Assembly (NCBI RefSeq): GCF_905220565.1
Contig: NC_059418.1
Coordinates: forward strand, 9,353,441-9,417,440
Source: Melitaea cinxia
Lineage: Eukaryota > Arthropoda > Insecta > Lepidoptera > Nymphalidae
Direction: 5' to 3'
Length of the DNA: 64,000 nucleotides
Shown here: one piece after another, positions 9,640 to 20,900 of the stretch
How positions within the stretch are numbered: position 1 is the first letter of the stretch
Layout of the letters: each line of letters begins with the position of its first letter
Made by a program: the position numbers and the translations under genes
The notes under the pieces: model-generated
Databases searched by the model: none
Told to the model about the DNA's origin: nothing
Seen by the model: the letters and a program-made list of their open reading frames with translations, nothing else

Positions 9640-10640
9640 AATCAAAAGAATAACTGATGATCTGGCTTTTACTGGTCAGTGCGATATTTACAGCACAACA
9701 ATTGAAGGTATACCTCATATAATAACATCATGTATAATTTTATTATACCTACTTTAGTAAGAATTGCAAGTATCAAGACGATTGATTAGAGCTACATCCG
9801 CGAGGGAGCGCTCTTATCGCGGCTTGTTGTATGAATTTTAATATTTGATTAAAACTTGTTGTAGGGTTGAATATAAACGTGTAATAACACTGTTTAGAGT
9901 AATGAGACAAAGATCGTCTTAAATATAAGTTTCTCGAAGTGGACCGTCTGTAACTGTTCAAATTGCTTTTTGTTTTTCTCGATTACGAATAATGAATCGC
10001 GCTGGCAAGATTTTTGTTCTTGTGTATAACGTTAAGTAGGTATATTAATTTCGAAAAATTGATTTAAGGTCCTGCGAGTGACGCTTAACAGTCTTACTTA
10101 AAAATTTAACATTTACCATAAAGAAGTTGTATACATTAGAGAAGGCGTCTCGTTCATATTTTTAAAATAAGCAGAAACTTTGACCTTATCTAAGTCTACG
10201 GTTCTTCTATTATAAGCCATAATGAGAAATTAAAGACAAAAGCGAAATGAAATGAAATAAAGACCTAATAGACGTGTGTACAAAAAATAATTATTGTGTC
10301 GGTAGATCCATAATTTACTTTTAAACTACCGTCACATAAAAATGACTAAATAAGACAGCATGAAAATGAGCTTTATTGAGAGCTTAAGAAATTATTCCAA
10401 TTTAAAATGTACGCCATAATTTTGAGTGAATTTCCCCTACAAGACAAAGGCTATCGTTCACTAGCAGTACCACAAGGAATCTAATTTTTTTACCGACCGG
10501 AATACGCTTACATCAACTTGATTTCCTACCAACATACATTACATGAAGACATTGTCATACTGCGTTCCTATTGGTGGGACGGTACACGTATTAGAATCGT
10601 TACAATATTAAATTGATTAATTAAAATTGTAAATCAAAGT
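9640..10640. repeat. R3 dispersed repeat, copy at 9.6 kb
   Basis: Matches 46,800-47,690 over its length (GAGCTACATCCGCGAGGGAG, GTAGGGTTGAATATAAACGT, CTACCGTCACATAAAAATGAC). Parts match 50-245 and 60,840-61,060. No transposase-like frame was seen. The class of the repeat is unknown. Confidence 0.6.
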
Positions 10641-10728
10641 AGAAATGCATAGAATTGACTTCTATGATCATAATAACATTTTAATGCTTATAATTTATTT
10701 ACAAATTTAAACAGCGAAAGCAATTTGT

Positions 10729-11270
10729 GTAATTGTGTTTGCTCCCAAAAGAAAAAACCAACTTCAATTACATCGACCAAATAACAGAATGCAAGTAGAC
10801 GCAGTCAAGTAAATACCTATTGTTAGAGATAATTCAAAAAGTTCTTGTCAGATCTCATTTAAACGGGAACAGAATCATCGAAATCGGTCAATCCAATACA
10901 AAGTTCTGGGGTGACACACATAAAATAGAGTGGAATTGATAGCCTTGCCTTTTTTGAAGTCGGCTAAAAAAATGTTCTGAAGTTACAAACTATTAACATT
11001 GACTTCGTTTTGCTTCTATTTGTGGTTATATCTCATAGACAACCCCGTGGGCGCAGTTTGGAGTCGCCAGTCTTCCCGCTCCTTCTTTCACTCGTGACAA
11101 ATGTCTGTATGTGCCATACAGGTGATTATCGTGGTTTGAATGTTTTTTTTTTTTGTATTCAGTGAGTGTGTTTCCAGGTCTCTGACACAGGAATGCGAAG
11201 ACTTAGTTATGGAGGTTTACCGACCTAGTTATATAAAATAAAATACTTGTATTTTATTACAATTCTGTTA
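10729..11270. repeat. HINE-like fragment plus SINE-like tail (mosaic repeat)
   Basis: 10,729-10,965 is an AACCGACTTC-family member in minus orientation with an internal deletion. 11,041-11,210 has a SINE-like head (GTGGGCGCAGTTTGGAGTCG) whose body has been replaced. The same arrangement occurs at 61,147-61,680. Confidence 0.5.
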
Positions 11271-11289
11271 CAAAAATTAACACCCGCAG

Positions 11290-12060
11290 TACAAAATTTG
11301 TCTTAAATAAAGTTACGCAGATCTAGTACAGTCAATATTGGATGTACTGATATGTTTCTACTTGTTACTAGATGGCACTCATCGTTGGTTGCTTATTGTG
11401 AATCGCGGTGACGAGATTTTTATTTTTATATATAAAGTTAATTACGATCACTTCGAAAATTGAAAATCTTGGAGAGCCGCATAACGCATCGTTATCAGGC
11501 TTTCCAAATTTTCGCAAATATTTAAATTATAAATTTCAAAATAAATACTCAACGTCATCACAGACGACACTTACAGACGGTTACCAATACTGAATCGCTG
11601 TGAGAAGATTAAAAATTGAATAACACTTACAATTGCACAATGAAATGGCGAACAAAGTTAATGATCATTGTTTATCGTTATAGCTATTTCAGCTATATGT
11701 AGTCTCTGAATGTCCCATTACTCTTCTGAACACAGCTCTGTGAGATGAGCAGAGTGGAGTTTTATTACTGTCATTCCATTGAAACCTTCGGGCAACGGAA
11801 CTGCACAAATAGTGTTTTGAAATCTAACAGCTGTTTACATAGTATACATTATTTACAATATATATATACATATTATTTACAATATACATAGTATACACTA
11901 TTTACAGAAGGTATACATTTCAAAAGACTTAACAAAATATTAAAGCTCAGTTTAATAATAATTGTGTTTGCTCGCAAAGGAAAAAACCCGACTTTAATTA
12001 CATCGACAAGTAATACAACGTAGGTTGAGTAGGGCGTAAGTAGGGTGCTTTGAATCGCGC
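11290..12060. repeat. R2 dispersed repeat with HINE-like 3' end
   Basis: R2 hallmarks are TGTTTCTACTTGTTACTAGA with the core module (TAGATGGCACTCATC), TCACAGACGACACTTACAGA, CTCTGAATGTCCCATTACTC and CAACGGAACTGCACAAATAG. It ends in TTAAAGCTCAGTTTAATAAT and then the AACCGACTTC-family end (11,955-12,050). Confidence 0.6.
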
Positions 12061-12300
12061 TGACAAGATATTTATTTGTGAGCATAAAGTCAAATCTCAC
12101 AATTTCGAAAATAGGACAAGAGGTTGTCTCAATACTCAACGTCGTCACAGACGACACTTACAGACGGTTACCAATACTGGATTTCTGTGAGAAGATTTAT
12201 AATTGAATCACACGCCATTACAAAATTAACGATCAGTGTTTATCGTTATAGCTATTTCAACTATATTTAGTCTCTGAATGTCCCGTTACTCTTCTAAACA
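12061..12300. repeat. R2 partial second copy
   Basis: Repeats TTGAATCGCGCTGACAAGAT, TCACAGACGACACTTACAGA and CTCTGAATGTCCCGTTACTC in a shortened arrangement, compare 47,690-47,985. Confidence 0.5.
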
Positions 12301-12970
12301 CAGCTGGATATTAGAGTACTTATTTAACTAGAGTACTTATCTACCAAATCATATTATTCACAACTACCCCATATAATATTACTACCCCAACTATGCGTAA
12401 ACAACTTCAAGTAAATGTACCTTACTTATTGTTATTATAAATCTTATTTACTTCTCTCATGTTCGGTAAGTAGGTTCTTATTACCTCCAAATGGGGCTTG
12501 TGGGTGACTAATTAGCGCTCTAGGGTAATAATATAGCTAGAAAAGCCCCACGACGCTTACTTCTAACCATCATACTAACAATAGACATCATGCAGTCAGC
12601 CCAAAGACCAAAGAGGTCGCTTTGCTATTCAGCCTTGTCTACGTGTGAGTATAATAGTCATCAATTTTAAATATCGAAAGGCGAAGCTCAATTTCGATTT
12701 TGAAAAAAAAATTAAAAAGTTCTTTACTTGATTCTTTTTAATGAAAAAAGGCGGGAATAGAAAACTTTTACTTTAAATATTTTTTGTTTAAATATTGTTT
12801 CTTGTAATGCCGGTTTTTTCCTACTTACCTCACATTCGAGATTTAAAGCAGAATAGTTAGCTCGGGTGTAAGCATCACCCTCGAACTATAGACACCCTCG
12901 CTACGCTCGTGCGTCTAAATATCTCGGGCTGCAATTGATGCCTTACATCCCTTGGCTACTAATCTACTAT
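12301..12970. repeat. R4 dispersed repeat, first copy
   Basis: Closely matches 47,985-48,672: GGATATTAGAGTACTTATTT, CCAAATGGGGCTTG, AAAGAGGTCGCTTTGCTATT, AGCTCGGGTGTAAGCA and TTGATGCCTTACATCCCTTG. No open frame of note is present. Confidence 0.65.
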
Positions 12971-13552
12971 TATTCACACTGACGTACGCACGCTAGGTGC
13001 ATACGTCATTAATATGTTAATCTTTAAGAATTTTAATTTAGAACGAGAAATGGTTCAACAGTTCAATGGTTCAATGGTCTTCTTGCTTATATTATTTTGT
13101 TAAATGAATATTATTAAAATATATCTACTTTGACAGCTTGGTAAGTGCAACCCACGCCTTCCTTAGTGTCAAGAAGATAAAACACAAACTTCGTAATTAC
13201 TTTTGTATACTGTAATTAAAACTTAGAATTTTGTATTTAATCACGAGTCCTATCTATCAACGAGTCAAAACACAACGAATATTATTCTTGTCCAATGTGA
13301 TAAATTATATAAGTCAAGTTAAACTTTTTTTGTGATTATTACAAAAAAGTATGTTGTTTAGTCTACCTACGTTATTCTATCTGCTATAGTTACGGAAATA
13401 ATTTTTATACAAAATAATATAACTCTGTCGAAAATTCGTAAACATCGATATTTATCAATTTGTATCCTTTTCTCAGTAATCAATCACTCCAAGTATTCAA
13501 CAACATCTTTCGTGCTTTATGACTTAAAAACGATCTCGTATTTAATTTCAAA
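12971..13552. repeat. R5 repeat fragments and AT-rich sequence
   Basis: CTGACGTACG, TTAATCTTTAAGAATTTT and CCCACGCCTTCCTTA recur at 22,920-22,980 and 53,430-53,620. The rest, about 13,260-13,552, shows nothing recognisable. Confidence 0.45.
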
Positions 13553-14299
13553 TTTATTTTTCAGTATATTTTCATGAATACTGGTGTATCTAAAGTTATA
13601 TCCCTTTGAACCTAAAACTCTTATATACCGGCAAATACGGTGACATATGTGTATAGGCGAGTCGTAACGATAAGCGATTCATTTTAATTTTTATGTATCA
13701 ATCTCATTTTAGTATAAGTTAATGTATTAGGGTTCCGTTCCACCTACATGGTGATAGGGGACGGAACTAGAAAAAATTCAGGTGAGTGTTCCTTACGAAC
13801 TATTAGCGCTAGCTACTAAAGCCAACGCTAGCAAAGCAAGACATTCTCATAATCGACAATAAACACAATAATAAAAACCTTGCCACCGCGATTTGTAATT
13901 TGATGAGTGCCATCTGTTACCAAGTAGAAACATACACGATACATTGGCTTTGTTTGATCGGCGTAGTTTCGCTCGAACCATGAGCGCCATCTATCAACAA
14001 GTTGCAACATACAGCGAACATGTCTAGGAATGTTAAGTCGTTGATTGGTCTATTACGAAGAATTAATCGATTAATAACAATAATTTAACAATAGTTAAGA
14101 TTTGATTCCTTTATGTGAAGTCAGTTACGATACTTTTGACAGAAGAGAACGGTGTCGTTCGTGTACCGCTTACCAGACGATTTTGATCTCTCATTTTTGA
14201 TGATTTCTCGCAAAAGTTGAAATTTATTACATATTGCTTATAAATAAATAATTTAATAAAGTTAAATAATCGCGGTTTTCCATACAAGATATGTTTATT
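13553..14299 (+). repeat. R1 dispersed repeat, copy d
   Basis: Begins CAAATTTATTTTTCAGTATA, identical to the start of copy e at 15,399, and carries all R1 hallmarks and both core modules. It is interrupted at 14,300 by the Helitron fragment, which starts ACCCGACTGCCAAGG. Confidence 0.65.
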
Positions 14300-15075
14300 A
14301 CCCGACTGCCAAGGAAGGGTTATGTTTTTCGCGCGTATCTTGTATGTATGTATATTTGTATGTAATATTCTTTACTACCTCATATTTCCAGAACCACTGA
14401 ACGGATTTACATAATTAAGGTATCGTTAGGTTCGTCTTAGCTGCCCAAGTGTTGTTAAATAGGTGACATTAAAAAAAATTAAACATGGCGGCTGCGCGAA
14501 GCCATTGTAGTTAATGAAAAAAAAATTTTTTCTCGAATACTACAATATGGGTATCAAATTGAAGAGCTCAATACAAGGATTTTAAAAAGGTATATCATGA
14601 TTATTATTACCGTAATACTAATAAAGAAATACAATATTAAAGTTTAAAAAATGTGGACTTTGCTCTTTCCCATGCCTATGCCATGCCAAACTCGACTCCT
14701 AGGCGACGATCAACTTCGGGGTGTAGCCTTTCAAATAAAATACAATGGTTAAAAAAAAACATACAATTAAAATTACAAATAAAAATTAATAAATGTCACA
14801 CCAATTTACAATTACATTAATAAAATCAATAACAAATACATAATACCAAATACAAAAAAATAATTTTAATAATAATTTCATTATATTAAAACTAATATTT
14901 GTTGACTTAAGCAGTCACCTATTTGCTAGAGGTCAGGCTTACGTTGCTTTGAGCAGAGTGAGATCTTTCTCCGGGCTGGCTATCAGTTCTCTTGACCCTA
15001 AAAAATTACTTAATCAACCACATGATGTAAACTGTTTTAATGAATTGAACCGATTACGTAATTTGTCTGACTAAA
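14300..15075 (+). mobile_element. Helitron-derived fragment, copy 1
   Basis: Runs from ACCCGACTGCCAAGGAAGGG through CAACTTCGGGGTGTAGCC to the helicase C-terminal frame at 14,901-15,074. An inverted copy lies at 38,846-41,967, where a further element has inserted. The Rep domain and most of the helicase are absent, so this is a 5'-deleted or non-autonomous derivative. Class assignment rests on the helicase motif. Confidence 0.6.
14901..15074 (+). pseudogene. Helitron/Pif1-type helicase, C-terminal 57 residues
   Basis: The open frame ends at TAA 15,072-15,074 and encodes a stretch beginning VDLSSHLFARGQAYVALSR. GQAYVALSRVRS is superfamily-1 helicase motif VI as found in Pif1 helicases and at the C-terminus of Helitron Rep/Hel proteins. 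The arginine of SRV would contact ATP in a whole enzyme. The frame loses recognisable helicase sequence upstream of 14,901, so motifs I to V are missing. The second copy at 39,349-39,522 differs at a few residues. Confidence 0.75.
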
Positions 15076-15398
15076 AAGACACAAATAAAATAATAATTAA
15101 AAAAAACAAAAAAAACAAAAAACCCGCCTGCGTGCACAAAGAGAGAATAATTTGACTTATCCTTCAATTTCATGCCTCCGACTGCATGTTATGTACGACG
15201 TTGCATAAAGTTTCGAAGGACTACCGTATTGATATATTTTAAATGTACAGCACAAAATGTTTGATATTGTTTCTATTTATTTCGTTGACTTTGTGTGCAT
15301 ATTGAATTTTTATCTTGTTCCAGCTTTTTCAGTTGATTTTCTATTAGTTGTTCTTCACGCAGGCGGGTTTTTTGTTTTTTTTTTTAATTATTATTTTT
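15076..15398. mobile_element. CCCGCCTGC foldback element, deleted copy
   Basis: Ends read ACAAAAAACCCGCCTGCGTG and CACGCAGGCGGGTTTTTTGT. The left arm is largely deleted compared with 38,846-39,340; the right arm (GACGTTGCATAAAGTTTCGA to TTCTATTAGTTGTTCTTCAC) is intact. It directly follows the helicase stop codon, as in the other Helitron copy. Confidence 0.65.
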
Positions 15399-16022
15399 TC
15401 AAATTTATTTTTCAGTATATTTTCATGAATACTGGTGTATCTAAAGTTATATCCCTTTGAACCTAAAACTCTTATATACCGGCAAATACGGTGACTTATG
15501 TGTATAGGCGAGTCGTAACGATAAGCGATTCATTTTAATTTTATATATTAATCTCACTTTAGTATAAGTTAATGTATTAGGGTTCCGTTCCACCTACATG
15601 GTGATAGGGGACGGAACTAGAAAAAATTAAGTGAGTCTCTTATAAACTATTAGCGCTAGCTACTACAGCCAACGCTAGCAAAGCAAGACATTCTCATAAT
15701 CGACTATAAACACAATAATAAAAACCTTGCCACCGCGATTCGTAACTCGATGAGTGCCATCTGCTACCAAGTAGAAACATACAGCGTACATGCGCTTTGT
15801 TTGATCGATGTAGCTTTGATCGAACCATGAGCGCCATCTATGAACAAATTGCAACATACACCGAACATGTCTAGAAATGTTCAGTCGTTGATTGGCCTGT
15901 TACGGGTAATGAGTCGTGGTTTCAAGATTTTATTTCTTCTTTATAAAGTCGGTTATAATACTTTTGAATGCGGGAGAACGGTCTCGTTCGTGAACCGCTT
16001 GCATGATGATCGTTCTCTCATT
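15399..16022 (+). repeat. R1 dispersed repeat, copy e
   Basis: Starts CAAATTTATTTTTCAGTATA like copy d, so R1 sequence lies on both sides of the Helitron fragment. It holds both core modules and is cut at 16,022 by a short AACCGACTTC element. Confidence 0.65.
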
Positions 16023-16165
16023 AACCGACTTCCAAAAAAGGAGGAGGTTCTCAATTCGACTGTATTGTTTTTACTTGACGCTTTTTTCGTCGACCTACAT
16101 TGTATTATTACTCGTCGATGTAATTGAAGTCGGTTCTCTTTTCGTTTGCGAGCAAACACAATTAT
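16023..16165 (+). mobile_element. Minimal (143-bp) HINE-like element
   Basis: Both family ends are present: AACCGACTTCCAAAAAAGGA at the left, and at the right GAAGTCGG followed by the hairpin GTTTGCGAGCAAAC and CACAATTAT. Only one partial internal unit (GCTTTTTTCGTCGACCTAC) remains. It shows the minimum ends needed for family membership. Confidence 0.65.
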
Positions 16166-16322
16166 ATATAACATCAATTATGGTCATTTCGAAAACTGAA
16201 GGTAGGTGATGAAAAGTAAACCTTACACACTTACTCCTATTTAGCAATATATCGGCAAAACTTAAACTTTTAAGAAACACATTGAGGATTATTATCTTAA
16301 GATGGAGACGATTTAGTGTAAT
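16166..16322. other. Gene-free stretch left of the gypsy element
   Basis: TCAATTATGGTCATTTCGAA and GATGAAAAGTAAACCTTACA recur at 63,370-63,425, so it belongs to a dispersed repeat. Nothing coding was seen. Confidence 0.4.
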
Positions 16323-16584
16323 GATAAAGGAGTCAAATCCTTATCTCAGAAATAAAACGTAGTTTGTAGGAATAAAACAGAATTATATTTCGACACAACC
16401 TTCTCACAGCTCGGTACAAAGTAAAGTGAGTCGACATTGTTGCTGTCAGTTGACTCCGACATATCGAATGACCGACATTAATCATTTGATTGTTTGCAAT
16501 GATTAGTCAATGTGACTAATTATTGCTTACAAAATGTTTTTAAAAAAAACTTAAGAATTATATATTAATTAAATTAACCTTACA
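16323..16584 (-). repeat. 3' LTR of the gypsy element
   Basis: On the minus strand it starts TGTAAGGTTAATTTAATTAA and ends GGATTTGACTCCTTTATC. It is 262 bp, the same length as the other LTR. Visible differences are one T/C substitution in the CTAATYATTGC stretch and one position at a T/A run boundary. The end is not a canonical CA. Confidence 0.88.
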
Positions 16585-17217
16585 GCTCGGCCATCCTTTG
16601 TAAGTGAGTCCTCTCACTTTTACGTGTAATAATCATATACCTTTTTAATTTAAATAATCCTTCGCAACACTTTATTTAACAAAATCACTCAAGAGAGCGA
16701 GAAAGAGAAAAAAAATTACACAAATAATAATAATATAAGTATGCATAGCAAGGAAAAAAGTAATAATAACAAAATAAAATACACTAATTAAATCTATACC
16801 TTAAATAAAATACCTTAATTAATCATAGTACAATTCTCGTCTGAAGTTCATAATTTAAAATACAAATATTTATCTATCTCTTATCACAAATCTCAAGTCT
16901 ATATTTCTATTATCTTATTATCCTGCACAGTTTGTCACAATCTGCGGTCATCTGTGCGACACCATCATGGTGCCATTCTCAATCTGCACTGACCTCTGAC
17001 AACTAGCTGTGCTTACAATAATAAAAAAAAAAGATCATAATCTCGCAATCATCTGTGCGACATCGGACTCGATGCCATTCTCAATCTGCACTGATTGCTC
17101 ATAAAGTCTAAATAATAAAGTAATTCTCAGCAGTAACACACAATCTAACATCTCACCAAAAATAAGTATTAGAGTAAAAACTAATATAACGAATGAATAC
17201 AAAATTAATTATTATGT
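16585..17217 (-). other. Gypsy 3' untranslated region with a duplicated motif
   Basis: This lies between the integrase stop and the 3' LTR. ATCTGTGCGACA...GCCATTCTCAATCTGCACTGA occurs twice, at about 16,949-16,997 and 17,050-17,094. A weakly purine-rich stretch lies next to the LTR but no clear polypurine tract was recognised. Confidence 0.6.
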
Positions 17218-17898
17218 TCACTCATCGGTTGCATCGGTATTGTTACCCTGCTCACTTTCAGTGTCACTGGAATAACCAGTAAAGTTCATCCAGGGATGAA
17301 TTTTGTCTAAAGCGATAACGTTTTCATATCTTTTATTCCCTTTTCTCGTTAAGGGGGTATCTTCAACTAAAAACCGATCATTTGACAAAATTTTTAAAAT
17401 TCTATAGGGCCCTTGAAATTTAGGGATCAGTTTTTTAGATTTTCCTATGTGGTCTTTATCGATAACGGTTCTTTCAATCCTAACAAGGTCACCTACCTTA
17501 TAACTAGTTTGTCTTTTTCTATGTTTGTTAAATTGCTTTTGAGCGTATTCTTGTTGTTTCTCTATTTTATTTTTAGTATCTGATCTCAACTGCATCAGAT
17601 CATCGCCAGTAACCCGCTCGTATGTTTCATCAATCACGTCAACCAACAGGTTTTCTGAGGCACTAACTAATTTACACCCAAATAATAATTCAGAGGGGCT
17701 TTTACCCGTGCTTTTATTGACCGTTGTATTAATTCCTAATTGTATATCACCGATGTATTCGTCCCATATGCTATCATTACCTCCATGACACTTTGTACTT
17801 AAGGCATCTGAGATAGTGCGGTTAAATCTTTCCACCTGCCCATTCGCTCTCGGGGTCGCTACGGCATTCAGTATATGTTTAATTTTAGTTTTGTCCAT
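17218..17898 (-). CDS. Gypsy integrase, catalytic core (3' part) and C-terminal domain
   Basis: The first in-frame Met is at 17,898, but the frame and integrase similarity continue upstream to the break near 17,965, so this is not a true protein start. The catalytic glutamate is E23, in RANGQVERFNRT. Residues about 95-190 resemble the C-terminal domain that binds DNA (YKVGDLVRIERT, IPKFQGPYRIL). The second catalytic aspartate codon lies at 17,938-17,940, just upstream of the Met. The C-terminus is acidic (DTESEQGNNTDATDE), with no chromodomain. It is out of frame with the rest of pol because of a T9 run on the coding strand. Confidence 0.85.
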   Translation of the reverse strand: MDKTKIKHILNAVATPRANGQVERFNRTISDALSTKCHGGNDSIWDEYIGDIQLGINTTVNKSTGKSPSELLFGCKLVSASENLLVDVIDETYERVTGDDLMQLRSDTKNKIEKQQEYAQKQFNKHRKRQTSYKVGDLVRIERTVIDKDHIGKSKKLIPKFQGPYRILKILSNDRFLVEDTPLTRKGNKRYENVIALDKIHPWMNFTGYSSDTESEQGNNTDATDE

Positions 17899-17942
17899 AA
17901 AATCTTTGAATTTTGCACTAGTGAAGCAAGAACCGCGATCTG

Positions 17943-20900
17943 TTATAAGGCGTGCAGGTAAGCCAAAAAAAAACTAAAGTGCTGTTTAAATACCTTCATC
18001 GCGGTTGTAGTTTTTGTATCCTTAACAGCAGTTATATTAATAAACTTGGTAAATGCATCTATAATAACTAACAAGTACATGTTTCCCCTTTTTGAACGAA
18101 TGAACGGCCCTAAATGATCCGCGTGAATGGTATGGAAGGGTTTTTCTAATTTTGGTATTGGGTGAAGCATTCCTTCCTTAGGGCCACCTGGTGCCTTGTG
18201 ATGCGCACATTCCAGACACGAAGTCACGTACTTTTTAGTAAATTTACGCATTTTAGGAAACCAAAATGCACCTTTTAATCGGCTTAGCGTTTTCTCGTAG
18301 CCGAAATGACCAACGTCGTCGTGGTTCATGCGCAGCACCTGCCACCTACAGCCCCTTGGAACCACCCATCTCAATCCCTCATCTAAAATTCGATATACGC
18401 GACTACCTTTTAACTGATAATTTTTACGAACGTCTGCAACAAATTTAGTACTATCATCTTCTAGTATGTCCTTTATACGCCTTATCTCACTATCATCATC
18501 CTGTACGGTGGCGATCCAATCGCATATATCTACATGTAAAACATCAATTACGTGTTCGGAAATTTCATCACTAGGCTCAGCTACAGGACCACGACTCAAG
18601 GCATCTACGTGGCTCATTCGGGAGCCCGGTCTGTACTCAATTTCACAGTCGTACTCCTGAAGTTGAACCCACCAGCGAGAAATTCGGGGTATGACGTCTC
18701 TTTTGGTTAAAGTGGTACGAAGCGCATTACAGTCCGTCACTATCTTGAACTTCAAACCCAACAAATAAACACGAAAACGACTTAGAGAAGAAATAACCGC
18801 CAAAGTTTCTAACTCAAATGAGTGAAACTTCTGTTCATCCACTGACGTTTTGCGACTATAATAAGCCACAGGTCTAAGCAAACCATCAACACCCCTTTGC
18901 ATTAGAATTCCAGCTACCCCAATTTTTGAAGCATCGGTGTGCAATTCTGTTTCTAATTTTGGATCGTATAAGGCTAAAATAGGGCGCTCTATCAATTTTG
19001 TCTTTAAGACTTTGAAAGCTTCTTCTTCCCTCTCAGTCCACCTCCACTCAAATTTAAATCTCATTAGGTCTGTTAGAGGGCGGGCTAGGAGAGCAAAATC
19101 TTTAACAAACCTACGGAAGAAACTTGCAAGACCTATAAATCGCCTAACGTCATGAACACTTTTTGGGGTTGGAAAGTTACTAATGGCCATGGTTTTGCGT
19201 GTACCTGGGCGAATACCATTACCACTAACGTGAAATCCTAAGAATTCTTGTTCGGTACAGAAAAAGTTACATTTTTTAAGTTTTAAGGTAAGTCCTGCAT
19301 CATTCAAAATACTTAATACCTCTTCTAAGCGAGTGATACCTTCGTTGAACGACCGCGCCGGGATTAATACGTCATCCATATAAATGATGGTGTAATTGAC
19401 TCTAGAAAGTATTTTATTCATCGCACGTTGAAAAACCGAGGGTGCATTTGCCAATCCGAAGGGCATACGCTTAAATTGGTATTGCCCATCGGGTGTAACA
19501 AACGATGTCTTATCTTGTGAGTTTGCATCAACTGCGATCTGGTAATACCCAGAAGCGAGGTCTAAACTTATAAATAAAGAATTACCGGCTAATCGATCTA
19601 GCTGATCATCTATTAGGGGCATCGGGTAGTGTTCCTTTCGAGTTTTATTATTTAAGGCGCGATAATCGATGCAGAGTCTACTTTCACCAGTCTTTTTCTT
19701 TACTAAGAGAACCGGACTGGCATAGGATGAGTTGGACTCGCATACAATATCCGCTTCAACCATCTCTTTAACCATACTCCGAACCTGTTCACGTTCCGGA
19801 AACGATAGTCTATATGGCCTATAGACCACTGGTTGACTGTCATTCAGTTCGATTTCCATCTTGACTATGGTAGTAAGTCCTAAATCATTCAAATTATCCG
19901 AAAAACATGTTTCGTATTTCTTAAGTAACTCTTTTAATCGTTTAACTTCAGTATCACTTAACTGTTTACCATAGTGAAATGAACTAGTAGTATCGACACT
20001 ATCGAAATTTAATAGATTAACATTTAAGTAATTTTTAGTACAAACGACGCGAGTGATCAGTGCATTGTGTTTTAACGTAATTGGTCTTTTGGTAAAATTC
20101 TGTACCAGCAACGTACCCCTTCCGTTAACTAATTCGTACTCGCCAGGAAGCAAATAGAACTCGGACTGTGGTATACCGCGTAAAGAACCCCTTACGACTA
20201 CTGCGCCCGAATAATTATCACTAGAGAAAACTGGTAACGGAAACATTCCTAGTGACGGAACCGTGACGTCATTTAATAATCGTAAATGTAGCTTGGTTAA
20301 ATTGTCACGTGAAAATATTAAGGAATCAGTAGTTTTTGTTATAATGATTCCAGTCTTTTCAGTAAAGCTGTGCCCAATTAAGATTGGGTACTTAATAACA
20401 TTATCGTCAACAATGTAAATCACGACGTCTTCTATAAGATCTTGAATATCAATGCTTACATTTGTAACGCCTAATGGTTGCACAATATTATTACCTATCC
20501 CCCTCATACATGGTAAGTTCTTATTTGACCAAGTAATACCCCTTTTAATAGCCTCACTATATTGGAGCAACGTACATTGACTACCTAGATCAATATAACC
20601 TTGAATTGTATCCCCGTTGATTTTAAGATTCAATAAATATTTAGAATCACTACAGTCATTTGTCACGATACGCATAACATCCTTGTCCTTACTTGTATCA
20701 TTTTTATCTAAAGATCCTGTCGGTAATCTGGGGCAGTTTATAGTTAAGTGTCCCAGCCTATTGCAAACGTTACATTTTAATATCCTTTTTGTGCATTTAG
20801 TACTAAAGTGACCCGGTTCATTGCAGTTATAACAAATGACTGGCGATTTATTTTGTGATTTTGACATTCTAGACTCGTTACTGCTCGCTATGCTCTTTAA

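Noticed and set aside
15257..15460. Hydrophobic membrane peptide at 15.3 kb and on the minus strand at 38.8-39.0 kb
   Set aside because: Both are readings of the CCCGCCTGC foldback arm; the hydrophobicity comes from its T-rich strand.
16585..17217. An env gene downstream of gypsy pol
   Set aside because: No frame of useful length, signal peptide or membrane segment is present between integrase and the 3' LTR.
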